A program made the position numbers and the translations under genes. From contig QAOA01005762.1 of NCBI GenBank assembly GCA_003255065.1, positions 203,079-267,078 on the forward strand: 64,000 bases of DNA, written 5' to 3'. Below are positions 43,844 through 57,014 of the stretch, piece after piece (the first letter of the stretch is position 1; each line of letters begins with the position of its first letter). The notes beneath the pieces were generated by a model. The model made no database searches. It had not been told where the DNA came from and was given only the letters and a program-made list of their open reading frames with translations. The stretch comes from Cercis canadensis. Lineage: Eukaryota; Streptophyta; Magnoliopsida; Fabales; Fabaceae.

Positions 43844-46589
43844 ATGAAAGGCCTATTTACTGTCCTTTTCATGTTTTTGGTTGCTTCACCTTGTTTATGT
43901 ATTAGAATAATAGCTGATGCAAATCCTAACTTCAACGTAGTGAATTATGGTGCTAAGGGGGATGGCCAAAGTGATGATTCACAGGTATGTGTGATTCTTC
44001 ATCTAACTAGCTAGCTTCTCATAGATATTTTCATCTTTCTTTCTGAGACTTAATATTTTTCAGTTTCAGTTTCTCTTAATTCCCGTTGGCTAATTGTCTT
44101 TCATTTTGAAACTTGTGAAGGCTTTTCTCAAAGTTTGGCAGGATGTGTGTGGTGCAACTCAGGGCACCCCTACACTCCTCATACCCAAAGGGAAAACATT
44201 CTTGCTTCAGCCTGTTGTTTTCAATGGTGCTTGCAAGTCTGCAAGCATTAATGTTCAGGTGAATTAGTGTTAATGTGTTTATTTGTGTCTGCAAGCATTA
44301 AAGCCTGCATATTTTTGTGCCAAATTTTTTCTATTCCGTTGAATATACTCTTTTATATACATTACTTTTTTTTCAAAAAAAAAAAAGCTCTTATGCTATT
44401 TTTTGATACTTTTGTTTATGATTCTTGTTTTAAACACAAAACTCATGATGAGGTTATTAAATTCTATATAAATATTACCAAGAATTGTGTCTTTAATTAA
44501 CTAAAGCATGCTCTTTTATTTCTGTTTTCGTTGACTCCAAACAATCTAGGAAAATTTTACGTCCAAAATTTGAAATAGGGTGCGCTATATCCACCATCCA
44601 AATTTCCCTCCTATTTTTTTTTTTTTTTAATCAGCTATCCTTACTCATATTTGTTCCCCATAAGGCCTTTTGTTTTTTATTTGTTTTAATTATAATCTTT
44701 TAGCTAGCCTCTGCCTCACTAATTTTTATTGTTTGGGTTGGCAGCTACAAGGAGTCCTTGTTGCCCCCAAAAGTGTTGATGCTTGGAAATGGCCAGAAAA
44801 TGAGAAAGACAATTGGATCAAATTCTCAGGTATAAACGGTCTTGTTGTCAATGGAGGAGGGAAAATTGATGGCCAAGGTGCTGCTTGGTGGAAGTGCAGT
44901 TCTAATGGCGACTGCCATAGACCAACTGTAAGATAAAAATTTATTCTTCGCCGTTATACAAATTATTTTTTCTTTATATGATAAGATATGAAATTTATGA
45001 CAATAGACTAGCTCGCTGTAATGACCTTGTGATTTGACGGTGTGTATCGTACCTTAAGGCATAGGATTCTCCTTGTAAACCATATCATTAGTAAAGCTTA
45101 CGTTTTTTTGTCATTAGAGATAGAATTATTCGAAACCTTGGACCTCAACCAATTTGGAAAGTTCTTAGACTAGTTGTGTTATATACTTGTGCATAAGTAA
45201 AGCATATTTGGTCATCATCAATAGTGAACTATTTAATGATATAACAATGTTATTTGTTCTGCTTTGTGAATTTGGGAATATGCAGGCCTTACGTTTCCAC
45301 AATTGCCAAAATCTCCAACTTAGTGATCTGACACACATTAATAGCCCAAGAAATCATATATCAGTAAATTCCTGCAGTGGTTCTCACATCTCCAACCTGC
45401 ATATTATTGCACCTGAGGATAGCCCTAACACTGATGGAATTGATATCTCAGCATCATCCAATATCATCATCCAACAATCGAAAATGGAAACTGGTAATGC
45501 ATATTATAGACCCATTTGATTCTTTTTATTTAATTTCTTCCTATATTAATCATAATATTAGGAATCTGTTTGTTATACAATTTTGCCTCTTGTAGGTGAC
45601 GACTGCATTGCTATAAACAGTGGTTCATCCTTCATCAACATAACTGATGTTGCTTGCGGACCTGGTCATGGCATAAGGTTAATGAATTCTATCTAAATTT
45701 TTCATAGTTTCTCTTTTAGTTATAAATATACTCTATTGATTATAAACATAATTCTCTCATAAGTATTGGTGAATGTAGCATTGGAAGCCTTGGAGCAAAT
45801 AGAGAATATGCTACAGTGGAAGAAATCCATGTGCAGAATTGCAGCTTTACAGAAACTCAAAATGGAGTTAGAATCAAGACATGGCCGGTAATGAGTTGTT
45901 GAAATAGCTTCTTTTCATGAAAATTGCTTAAGTCAGCCAAAAACAACTTATTTGGATCCCAGGAAGTTTAATTATAAGTTTATCCAATTACATGTAAACA
46001 TTGTTGATGATCACTTGTGACATTGACTAAATGTTTATAAGTCAAATAAGCCCATTTTTGGTGAGTTTGGATGAGGATTTTTATGTGAAAAATTCAAAGC
46101 TTTTAGTAGAAAAAATCATTTTGGTCTTTTGGAACATCCAAACATGATTTAATTCTAGTTTCATCTTTTGACTTTACGTCTTTCCTTATTATTGATATTG
46201 TTGAAATGTAAGTATCTATATAAATGATATTATTTATTTATTTTTGTTAGGGAGGATCTGGGTATGCAAGGAAAATCACATTTAAAGATATTAATCTCAT
46301 AGCCGCTAAAAACCCTGTGATTATCGACCAGCACTACAACCCTCTTGATGCTACCACGAACTCAACGGTGAAAGTGAGTGACATTACATACCACAAGGTG
46401 CATGGAACTTCAGCTGTTGAGGATGCAATCCAACTCAATTGTGGCAATTCCATTGGTTGCACCAATATTGTGTTGGATGACATTAACATAGCTTCTTCTG
46501 TTCCTGGAAAGAAGACTTATGCATCCTGCAATAACGCACATGGCACATGTTCTTTCTCCACTCCAAACATTCCATGCCTTTATAACTGA
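43844..46589 (+). CDS. Polygalacturonase (GH28), gene 1, seven exons
   Basis: Exons 43844-43984, 44121-44258, 44745-44927, 45286-45493, 45596-45677, 45779-45887, 46251-46589; 399 residues, all GT-AG, stop TGA. It would hydrolyse alpha-1,4-galacturonan in pectin of the cell wall. A signal peptide ([19 protein letters not shown]) marks secretion. The parallel beta-helix domain has the four GH28 motifs: SPNTDG (NTD at about 202-204), GDDCIAIN (DD about 225-226), CGPGHGIS (His about 248) and RIK (about 282-284). These supply the catalytic Asp residues, His and substrate-binding Arg-Lys. No stops. Start chosen at ATG 43844 because it gives the signal peptide; an in-frame TTG lies 16 codons upstream. 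Exon sizes equal those of the minus-strand gene at 57015-59418. Exo or endo mode and expression cannot be told. Confidence 0.95.
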
Positions 46590-47490
46590 TCTAGTTTTGT
46601 TCAATCTTTTGGTGTTCTTACCCTTGTTCCCAAAAGCTGTTGTATTTAGTCCTTTTGTTTAGAAATAACACTGAAGTTTTTCTGGAGTGCAATTCTCTTT
46701 GATATATTTATTTATCTATTGCTAATTTATGTGGTATTTGGCCACATGATGGTTCAAGCCATGAGGTGGGGACTCTAATGTGAAGAGGATTTCTGTAACA
46801 TGAAATTCTAATTACCATTTTGGTAATTAGCATTGGTGTCTAGATGGTTTAGGTTTGTCCCATACCACATGTTGTCCTCCATACTTTATCTGCAGATTTA
46901 GTAAGAGGATAAACCAAGTTCTTTGCAGATTTTACACATAAAATCATAATGGTACCACAATAGATCAATTCTCTAATATACGAGGAAGTGGTTGACATTG
47001 GTTGGGGCGATGACTCTATTTGTTGCAATCTCTATCATCTCCATAATTTACATTATTATTGTGTAAATTAATAGATGATATTATGGCAGTCATAAATAAT
47101 AATTACTATACTTTAAAACTTCATGCATATCTCTTTTATTTCATATACAACACGCTATGTATTACTCTTCTTTTTGGGGCTCTCTCCTCTGAATATATTA
47201 CTTTTATGCATAATTTATGTTATACTCGCATTGCACATGTTTGTCAAACTAGTCACCATAGAAATGGTTAGCACAGGCGACAAGATCTTTTAACGCCTCT
47301 ACTACTACAAATTCTTTTTCATATGAATTTATAGTTATTATTAGTATTATTTATCTGCCTGTTGCCTCACTATTATATAAGATTAAGGATTTGGATATTC
47401 TAAAGTAAGAAGCACACTTTAGAGAGTAAAATAAAGTGGAGGGGACCAACAAAGTGTTGATTAAGTGAAAGTAAGCTGAACTCTAAGGCG
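46590..47490. other. Intergenic, nothing recognised
   Basis: 3' flank of polygalacturonase 1 and AT-rich spacer; no conserved frame. Confidence 0.55.
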
Positions 47491-48689
47491 TAGATATGAT
47501 TTGAAAAACAAGACCAGATCAGCCAGTTCAACTGGTCGGACCGGTACCCAATTAGAAAAATAGCTTCAATCAGTGAGGTGGTTAAACTGGTAAAAATCGG
47601 TGAACTGGTATCAGTTTTAAATAACCGAATAGTTCACAAAATATTTTTTTTTTTTTAGATTTTTGCTGAAATGACGCCATTTTTGTCATTTGAAATTGAA
47701 ACCTGACCCTTCCCTTCGATCCTTCTTCATTTTTTCCCCAAATCCCTTCTTCCCTCACTGACAAGCTCTCTCTCGTTCAATTCGACCTGCTCATCAAAGA
47801 TCAAACTTCTGCTTGCTGCTGCTCTCTTCAAGCTCTTGCTTCTGCTCTCTTCTGCTCCCCACAAGCAGCTCCTTCAACTGTATGTATGAATTCAAAATTT
47901 ACTGCTGTTTCATTGATTGCTTTTCTGATTTTTTCATTGATTGCGCTGGTGATTTTTTCTGGGTTTTGCTGGTGGTTTTCTAGTTCATTGCTGGTTTGTT
48001 TCGGGTGTGACGAATTTCTAGAATAATTGCATTATGTTTTTGCTTGTGCTTTCTTCTTTGTCATTTTCTTTTCTTGGGTGGGGCGGTTAAATTGAGGAAT
48101 AATTGCTGGGTGTGCTAGCCATGTTTATATAATATACTGGTTAAAAAAAAAAATCTCTTTAGTTAAGAGTGCTTGTGATAGGATTTGAGAGGGGATACAA
48201 TAACGTGATGTGTAGCTCTAATTCTGAATGGAAAAATAAAACACAAGAAATATGGTTACTTTGATATATTGAATCAGTGAGAGTGTTGGAGATGCTCATT
48301 GGAATTAAGTGCGCTGCTAGAGTTGGGATATATAGGGAGCAAACAAATAATCATTGCTTGCTCATGTGAGCTGGTTGCTAGAGTTGGGATATCTGAGATC
48401 AGATTGTCCTAAAAGCCGAAGTGAAAACTTAATTAACATATTTATTCCAGCCGATTCCACTTCTCAAGCACATAGTTATATATAGGTTCATAGCATAGTG
48501 AAAAACCTGCTTGAATACTACTATACTATGCTACTAGCCTCTCATTGTGGGAAATTTGCTGGTAACAGAATGCATTAAACTGAGCTACTTATTGCAAATT
48601 TGACTTTGATTTGTTATTGAGAATTTGGCTGTGATCTTAAGACTAATGATTTCGTGGTTATTATTATTAGTAGCTTTGTGCTCTTCTCA

Positions 48690-49284
48690 AAAGTGAAAGT
48701 TGAGGACTTCGGGAAAATTAAGCACTAGACATTGGTTGAGGAATATTCTTTGAGGACTAATTCTTGGAGAGAAATGAATAAGTATAATGATGTATTCTTC
48801 ATTAAGAATTTCTGGATTTACCACAAAGGGGTTTATTATTGGACGTCCGAGTATAAAATTTTCCCAGGAAGAGAGGTAATCCTTAGATTCGAATTTGAAG
48901 GCGAGGCACTTCGCTTAGTGCCGATGCCAAATGTGGAACCCAATTCTGACTCTCAAACATGTCTTGGTGTGGTTCATGATTCACTTGCTTTGCTTTGCTT
49001 TGCTACAACAATGCTATGGTGGTTTGTAGGATTCGTGGACAAAGATAACAAGCATTGCCTATAGAATTCCTCATGGTGTGTGGGCTTTCTTAGTGCCTTG
49101 GAAAGGTAATGAGATTCTTTTGGGTATGAGCACTGAAAAATTTATATTCTATGATTTATCAACCCAACAGATCAAGCAAGTATTTCCTAATTCTGATATT
49201 GCACTTGGAAAGATTGGACCCTTTGTTGGTTTGCATGCTGTAAATTACGTGAAGAGTATAATTTCAGTGAAGAGGAGAAACTAG
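48690..49284 (+). pseudogene. F-box-associated domain (FBA) pseudogene fragment
   Basis: Plant F-box proteins select substrates for SCF ubiquitin ligase; the FBA domain is their C-terminal recognition part. Here VEEYSLRTNSWREMNKY, VYYWTSEYKIF and ILRFEFEGEALRLVPMPN are typical FBA blade sequences (from 48732). The frame stops at 49064. After a frame change it continues with FLVPWKGNEILLG, FIFYDLSTQQIKQVFPNSD and HAVNYVKSIISVKRR to 49284. A TAG interrupts the piece upstream of 48732 (VEDFGKIKH). The F-box itself is missing. Confidence 0.8.
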
Positions 49285-50137
49285 CTTAGTAGCTTACTTA
49301 AAAGTCTTGGATTTTATTGGTTTTTGTTTCTTTACTTCAATTTTAATATTTTATGCGTCCCAAAAGGAAATTTCAATGGTTGAAAATGAATACTGAGAGT
49401 TGTAGAGTCTATTTCTAGAGAGAAAGAGAGAGAGGAGGGGGGTTGAATAGAAATTGTTAAAAATTATTCATAAAAAACAAATTAAAATCACAGATTTGTT
49501 TTAAAAACTAGTTCTTTGACAAATACTAGATTTGAACACAACGAAATAACTTAATGAACCATATAAAACAACATTGAAATTAATCCAAAAGATCAGAGAT
49601 GAAGAGAAAGAAAATCTAAAGAGTCTTTATAGTGGTTCGACTTAACATGTCTACATCCACTTCTCCCATGACATGAGGTTTTACTATTCTTCAAGTTTAT
49701 TTTTTAAAGCTTCTTCAAGTTTTACAAGTTTATTTTTCCAAGCTTTTTCAAGCTTCACAATCATGATTTTTGTTTTTCAAGCTAACCATAAACACATTCT
49801 CTCTAACTCACTAGAGATCACTCTCATGGATTTCTCCCATAGAAATCCTGATACAAAACCCAAGTGTTTTGGTGTAGCCCCAAAGAAGAAAACTCTTTTA
49901 CAGAGTAGATATGATACAATGAAAATCTTGAAGCATGAAGGGATAACCGAGAGGAAGAAGAAGAAGAGCAAGACTCTCAACAATGGCTTCCTTATCTCTC
50001 TAAAATATTTTCTTCTCACTTCACTTCATGCATTCCTTAAAGCCCTTACACTATCTCTTGATATATAATCTTTCTTGTGCACATGAGGTCCTTTGTAAAA
50101 AGGCTAAGAGGAGGTCTTCCACTAACTGACACAAGGT

Positions 50138-51220
50138 CCATCATGCATCATGACGTTTTGTCCTTTTGTAAGAAAGAGACTTGTCCTTGTGTAAGAAAAA
50201 ATAGGTGGAATGTTCCTTGAAAAAAGAAAACTATACATCAGGCACTTCAAGGAGGACTTTCCAATCTTACTAACACAACTCTTAGTTGGATTGTAAAAGA
50301 CTAAATTTGGCTGGAGAGTCCTTGACAAGCTTTGTCCAAATCAGCTAAGTTCGAAGCTCTCCTTATCCATAGACGTTTGATCACAGAGGCAAGAACTAGT
50401 TCTTAAGAACAAGTTCTTCAAGGCTTCAAATCTATTCTAAATAGGATCTTAGAGAAAAACAACACATATTAGAAATAACAAGACATTTTGTTATTATCAA
50501 AACAGGATTAGAGACTTGTGGGGCTAACACATACTCTATCATAATGAATACTATGTATTTTAATTTTTAAGTTTAAAATTTTTACTCATGAGTTGAGTTT
50601 GATGATTTGTGCTTTATCTTTTATGTTTTCCTTTTGAATCCTTAATTTTGGAAAAGACTTTAGTTAAACCGGTTTGACNCCATCATGCATCATGACGTTT
50701 TGTCCTTTTGTAAGAAAGAGACTTGTCCTTGTGTAAGAAAAAGTAGGTGGAATGTTCCTTGAAAAAAGAAAACTATACATCAGTCACTTCAAGGAGGACT
50801 TTCCAATCTTACTAACACAACTCTTAGTTGGATTGTAAAAGACTAAATTTGGCTGGAGAGTCCTTGACAAGCTTTGTCCACATCAGCAAAGTTCGAAGCT
50901 CTCCTTATCCATAGACGTTTGATCACAGAGGCAAGAACTGGTTCTTAAGAACAAGTTCTTCAAGGCTTCAAATCTGTTCTAAGTAGGATCCTAGAGAAAA
51001 ACAACACATATTAGAAATAATAAGACATTTTGTTATTATCAAAACAGGATTAGAGACTTGTGGGGCTAACACATACTCTATCATAATGAATACTATGTAT
51101 TTTAATTTTTAAGTTTAAAATTTTTACTCATGAGTTGAGTTTGATGATTTGTGCTTTATCTTTTATGTTTTCCTTTTGAATCCTTAATTTTGGAAAAGAC
51201 TTTAGTTAAACCGGTTTGAC
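50138..51220. repeat. Duplication across single N at 50679
   Basis: Positions 50138-50678 are repeated at 50680-51220, 541 bp each and nearly identical, on the two sides of one N. Confidence 0.9.
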
Positions 51221-51284
51221 CGGTAGTCCGACCGGTCATTTTTTGTCACACCGATTTGTTCACTGGTTCGGTTTTTAAAACATT

Positions 51285-51433
51285 AGTTTTAGGTTAAAGG
51301 TGTTGAGTTCGAATCCTTAGAATTGCACTTGTTGGAAAGGATTTACAGGTTATTGCTCCCGTCCCAAATAAGATTAGTCCTATATCCAAAGAGTGTGGGG
51401 ACACCTTGAGTATAAACCAAAAAAAAAAAAAAA
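51285..51433 (+). mobile_element. SINE-like insert
   Basis: Box-B-like GAGTTCGAATCC near 51305, followed by about 100 bp and a 3' tract CCAAAAAAAAAAAAAA. It resembles tRNA-derived plant SINEs; box A is weak and no TSD was found. Confidence 0.45.
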
Positions 51434-52589
51434 TGTAAAGTGGATGGGCATAATCGTTATTGAAAAATTAATGGTTGAGATTCTCATAAAATGTATAGCA
51501 CTTGGATAATAGTTTATAAAATTTTGAAAATCTACTCCCTTGATTTTCTCATTGACAGCCATCCAAGTATACTTTACTTTCTAAAATACATCTCTTGCTT
51601 TAATGGATTTGGACCCAAGAATTGATTTGTATGAGAGAGATGGGGATGTATGTCGGCATTGTGCATATTCATACTCTTGTTTCACTAAATCATCATAAAA
51701 TCGGTTGGAGTACGGACAGGCTCACTTTAAAGAATTGCATGTGTTACTTTTACAACGGAGCATATATATATATATGTCTGTATATGTGTGTATGTAAAAC
51801 TTTTGTGAAACACAACTAGGTATATTTAAAACAAAAGTGAAGAAAACAAAACTGAAACTCGCCACTCGGTGAAAGAGGAACGAAACAAGAACAATCCTAT
51901 TCCTATATATAAAGTTTAAATAGAAGTTTACATTTGATCCATTGTCAATTTAAATTCTATACATATTAATAAACAAGAAAGTACCATATTCTTGAACTTA
52001 TTCACATATTTTATTTGCAGTAAAATTCTATATACTTTTAGTTGACAAGGAACAGACTAATATCAGTTGTCCATTAACTTGGCTTCAACTCAATGCCTTT
52101 TGTAGTTCAAGGCTTGCGATAATGCCAGTAGCTCTTAGTTTAAGTTCAAGGCTTAAGTTTGGAGCAGAATTAGTGGCAATCTTAAGAGAGTTTGCCTTTT
52201 AATTTATTAATTTTGTCCAAGACACACTTCTTAGATATGTCTTTAGCTTACATTTTCTAAAAAAGTAGACATAAGTCACTAATAATATAAACTGATAAGT
52301 CAAGTTTTAAACTTGGTCATTGTGAACCTCCTCACACATCATACCTAAACACTTGTTCTTGGTCCATTCTACATTTGTTCAGGATGAAAAATATTGTTAG
52401 AATTTTGATAAGCGAATAGAAATTAAAATATTGATTTATGAAGATTGACAAGCTTAACATTATAATTCTAATATACCTAAATGCACTTTTTTTTTTCTTT
52501 TTTTCTATATCTAAATCCTAAACTATACCATATATAGAAGATTATTGCTTAAATAGAAATGCGCAATCTAAACAAAGAAAGAAATTAGA
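51434..52589. other. Intergenic, nothing recognised
   Basis: AT-rich sequence with a small TA repeat near 51765-51778; no conserved frame. Confidence 0.55.
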
Positions 52590-55022
52590 TCACTTCAAAA
52601 GGCATGGGACGTCTGGAATGCAGGAAGAAGAAGTGCCATGTACATTGGTGCAAGATGCAATAGTCTTGTGTCCTTGAACAGACGAAGTTATGTTGATATC
52701 TTCCAACACAGTGTTGTAGCAGGCAACAAAATTGTCGCAGTTGAGTTGGATTGCTTTCTCCACTGCTGAGGTTCCATGAACATTCCTGTAAGTAATGTTG
52801 CTCACTTCCACTGCTTTTGCCACACTGAACTGTCTAATAGAATTAGGGTTATAGTGCTGGTCAATAATGATTGGGTTCCGAGCCCCTATTAGTGTAATAT
52901 CTTTAAATGTGATATTCTTGGCATATCTATATCCTCCCCAAAAACCAAACAAAACATATACATAATCAGAATAAGCATTAAAAAATAAGAAATATTATAT
53001 CCCTGTTTGGATTAGATGAGCTCTTTTCAAAGAATCAATTTTGAAAATTTCAAAACTTTTAGCTTTCTCTTTCTCAATGGTGTCTCAATAAGCATGTTAA
53101 AAGTTAAACTTCTTCGAAAGTGAGTTTTACTACTGCACAAGTTCAACTTTTTGGCCGAAAATGCTCACCCAAACTGGCTCCACATAAAAACAAGTGCTCA
53201 CCAAGAATCTTTTTGTGTATTTAGATGAACACATAAATATATATTATCGCAACCAAAAATGAAGCTAGTTTTGGCTTATTTTCACTACAGTCAATTTTTT
53301 TAAAAAAAACTAAAAAGCAATTATTTCAGCAACTCATTACCTTATATATCTTGATTCTAAGTCCATTTTGAGCGTTAGTAAAGTTGCAATTCTGGACATG
53401 GATCTCCTCTACCGTGTCACGGGCTCAACTTACTCCAAAGCTTCCAACGCTGCATTTTTGTCAAGTATATTTTATAACTTAATGCTAACAGAAAAAAAAA
53501 ATTAAAGAAATAGAACTAATTACCTTATGCCATGACCAAGTCCACAAGCAACATCTGTTAGAAAAACGATAATAGAGACTATAAATGGATAGCTTTGAGG
53601 CGTGAATAATTACACAGTTTTAAGTGTAATATTACTTCTCTATTAAAAGCAAATTACCTCAAAATACAACAAAGTCCTAAAAAACTCTCAATGAAAAAGT
53701 GAATATTAATATATTGGGGAGTTCCCTTTTATAAACTTGAAAAGACACTAAAGAATAAAAATGACCGGTAAGTAATCAACAGATATAATTATCTATTCAA
53801 AATAGACACAACTATCTGTTCGAAACAGACACAAATGTCTATTCGAGTTTACTTATAAACCAAACAAATATAACTGTTTGTTTTATAAATATTTTAACTT
53901 AATTAACTGTCATTCTAACCGGGTCAAACTAACCCGAATTGGTAATTAAAATTGGACTTTAAAATATTTTTCAAATCAATGCTCAAGTGCCAATCAAAGA
54001 CTATTAAGCATCTTTGACTTGCTAAACTACTAGACTAGCCTCATGGGCTTGCTGCAATATAAATTCCGTCGGTGTTTGGGCTATTACCAGGTGCAATGAT
54101 GTGAAGATTGGAGATATGACAACCATTTCAGAGATTTATGCTTATATGATTTCTTGGGCTATTGATGTGTGTCAAATCGCTCAGTTAAAAATTTTGGCAA
54201 TTATTAAAATCTAGATCCTACATATAATTGCCCCAAGATTAGAATAAAAAACCAATGAAACGGTTGAGAACAAAATATGATTTAGTCATCCCAAAAGGAA
54301 CACCCAAATTATTCCATCATAGATTCCCCAGAAAATTATAAGAAGGGATATACTAATCATATTATGTAGCTCCTGTCAAAGAAAAAAAAACAACAATAGT
54401 TCTTTTTTTTCTAACATTGAGAAAGTTTTCTCACATTGAGTGTTTGAATGTAAAAAGTGAAACTCTTGTGATCAAGTAATAAAGTAGATGTCACTTATCA
54501 ATTTATTTATCTAAACTTGAACGTTATACTGAACTAGTCTACCATTCTTTCATAAATTTCATATCCTGTAAAAACATTTTGCAACTTTAATCTAAGAGGT
54601 AAATGTAATGCTCTCACATCTTAAGGTATTACACACCACCATTAAACCAGAAAGACAGAGAACAAAGGTTATTTTATTTTAAAAAAAAAATTGTCTAAAT
54701 TTTCTAATTAGGGATTTAAACTTAAAATCTCAACCTTTTTTCGAAAATCTGTGAACTTGTGTGTGCTTGTACTTATTTTATATGAAATTCATATAAGGAA
54801 ATAGTAGTTTATGAATGTGCAGAGTAAATTTGAACTTACAGTTGGTCTTGGGCAGCTCCCATCAGAACTGCACTTCAACCAAGAAGCACCTTGGCCATGA
54901 ACTTCGCCTCCTCCATTGATGACAAGGCCGTTTATATTTGAAAACAGGATCCATGCTCCTTTGTTATTATCTGCCCGTTTTCATGCATCAACACCTTGTG
55001 GAGCAACAATGTATCCTTGTAG
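52590..55022 (-). pseudogene. Polygalacturonase (GH28) pseudogene 2
   Basis: Remnants of exons 7 to 3, in order: 52590-52937, 53341-53449, 53524-53562 (3' half only), about 54060-54216, and 54840-55022. They align to the intact genes, with the same exon sizes for exons 3 and 6. Lesions: a TGA in exon 6 (VS*ARDTVEE), missing 5' half of exon 5 and hence of the GDD catalytic motif, stops in exon 4 (F*LSD and NL*NG), a TGA for Trp in exon 3, and splice acceptors of exons 7 and 3 lacking AG. Exons 1 and 2, with the signal peptide, are absent. RIK remains but the following W-P is changed. The gene is dead. Confidence 0.93.
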
Positions 55023-55668
55023 ATTGTAAGCCAAATGAATAAATATATCAGTGAGGTATAAATTAAATTAAATATGCTACTACGTGTTGCTTAGAGATGA
55101 GGGGTGTTTGCGAGGTTAGGGTTTTAAATCTTTGTATTGTCGTGTAACATGAAAAAAAATTTCTGGTTAAAATAAATTAATTTTATTTTGGTATAAAATA
55201 AAGAAAATTTTAAATGGGCCTTTGGGAGAAAAAAAATGAGTAAAGATTAAACACTTCAAAAATATTTTGGAACTAGACGGTGGACAATATCCCATAATTT
55301 CAGGAATTGACTTAAATATATATAAAAAAAAAAAGGAAAGTTTTATGGAGTACACAAAGATATTGGAATTGAAAAAAAAAAAAAAATCAGTGTGATGATA
55401 GTATTGATACGTGATCTTTTTTCTAGTGTTTTCTTTTTAGGAAAAGCATTAGGAAAGGATCCTCGTTATGGAATTAACATATATATGACACAAGAAAAAA
55501 TAACCAAAATATAACCTATATTCCAATGGATAGAGAAAACAAAGAAAATAATAATAATAAAATAAACATACGTAGGTTAAAAATAAAGATTAGGTCCTTC
55601 TCATTTCTCTTTGCAGGCTAAATAAAGTAAAAGAAGAACGATAAGTAAAATAAATAATGGCTTCCACC
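55023..55668. other. Spacer where exons 1-2 of the pseudogene would lie
   Basis: AT-rich, no similarity by eye to polygalacturonase exons 1 or 2. Confidence 0.5.
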
Positions 55669-56553
55669 CAATGTTTTAAAAACCAGACCGATAAGCGAAC
55701 AATTTTAGAAGATGAGCACCGGTTCAAACGGTTGGACTAAACGGTCAGACTAGTGATGTCATAAATATATTTTTTATAAAAATATAATATTTAATGTGCC
55801 TATTTTATATTCTAAGTTATAATAAGTAGAGTAAAACCCTTTTTTAGTCCTTAGAAAATGCAGTCATTGACAAATTCGTCCTCTAAAATTTTTCGGTGAC
55901 AAATTGGTCATTGAATTATTATTCTGTCGGACAAATTAGTCCTCCGATAGGGTCCCATTAGTGACATTTAAGGACCAATTTGTCCGACGAAATAATAAGT
56001 CAATGACCAATTTGTCACCGAAAATTTTTGGAGGACGAATTTGTCAGTGGCTGTATTTTTCAAGGACTAAAAAAGGGCTTTACTCTAATAAATATATTTT
56101 TATGCAAAATTATTAATAAAATTAAAGTTGGCCTAGTGGCAGATATCTTTTTTTTTTTTTTTTCTTGGAAGGAGGGTTCGAGTTCTCTTATGGCCAATAT
56201 TTATCTATTATATAATTTAAATGTGAATAAGTAAATTATAATGCAAATTTATTCACAAAAGAAATATTGGTTTGATAGTTTAATCCTCTTATCTCCTTCC
56301 TTTAGGAAGGGGGTTTGAATCCTTTAGTGGAATGTTTTTAGATTTTATTCAAAACAATGCCATTTTGAAAAAAAATATAAATTTAAGTGAATTGTCCGGT
56401 TATGTAAAACCGGACCGGTTCACATTGATTCACTCTAGTTTTTACCGGTTTAACTGCTCTAACTGTTTAATCCCTCCTAACCAAATTGAAATCTAGACCA
56501 GACACCGGTTGAACCGGTCAAACTGCCCGGTCTAGTCCGATTTTTAAAACACT
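55669..56553. mobile_element. hAT-like MITE with nested hairpin MITE
   Basis: Ends TGTTTTAAAAACCAGACCG and CGATTTTTAAAACACT are inverted and CCGGT-rich sequence follows inside each. Flanks GCTTCCACC (55660-55668) and GCTTGCACC (56554-56562) are near-identical, as for an 8-9-bp TSD. No coding frame. Confidence 0.75.
55829..56085. mobile_element. Hairpin MITE nested in the hAT-like MITE
   Basis: A 257-bp near-palindrome. GAGTAAAACCCTTTTTTAGTC at the left mirrors GACTAAAAAAGGGCTTTACTC at the right, and the halves match almost throughout (GTGACAAATTGGTCATTGA and its complement). Flanked by TA on both sides (55827-55828, 56086-56087). Confidence 0.85.
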
Positions 56554-57014
56554 GCTTGCACCATAAATTAGAAAAAGGTTAGTCTTCTTATGCATATTAC
56601 CAGAAAACAGATACTGCTTTTCTCTTAATATCACCTTCAACAAACTTTATTGTGCAATTTAGAAGGTTTCTTTTCAAAATTGAAAGACCCATTTTGAATA
56701 GAAGGTCTATGTGATGTCTAGCTCTTAAAAAAGAAAAAATTGATAATATTATTGCATCCAATCACCGCGTGGAAACCCCAAGATATTCTTATTCATAATT
56801 GATTATTTTATATTATTTCTATACAATTGCAAAGTTTTAGTTCCTTCTTGCTCGTGCACACACACACAAATAAAAGTAATACATAATTTGTTGCATATGA
56901 AATGAAAGAGATTTGCATGAAGTTTACAGTATAGTAATTATTATCTATAAAGGACTAAATACAAAAGCTTTTGGAAACAAGGGTAAGAACACCAAAATAT
57001 TGAACAAAACTATA

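Larger units (their letters stand above)
47495..51290. mobile_element. Apparent hAT-like element carrying an F-box-associated fragment
   Basis: Left border sequence (AAAAACAAGACCAGATC, then ACTGGTCGGACCGG) and right border (GGTTTGACCGG, TCGGTTTTTAAAACATT) are imperfect inverted repeats of the CCGGT-rich type also seen at 55669-56553. No TSD could be established. The interior holds the F-box-associated pseudogene at 48690-49284, CT-rich leader-like sequence at 47700-47880, and a stretch at 49400-51220 that includes the N-junction duplication. If real, the element carries a gene fragment. The limits are tentative. Confidence 0.5.

Noticed and set aside
49673..50068. 131-residue plus-strand frame
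   Set aside because: No family resemblance, low-complexity Lys/Phe/Ser composition and no promoter or splice support; it lies in repeat-like sequence.
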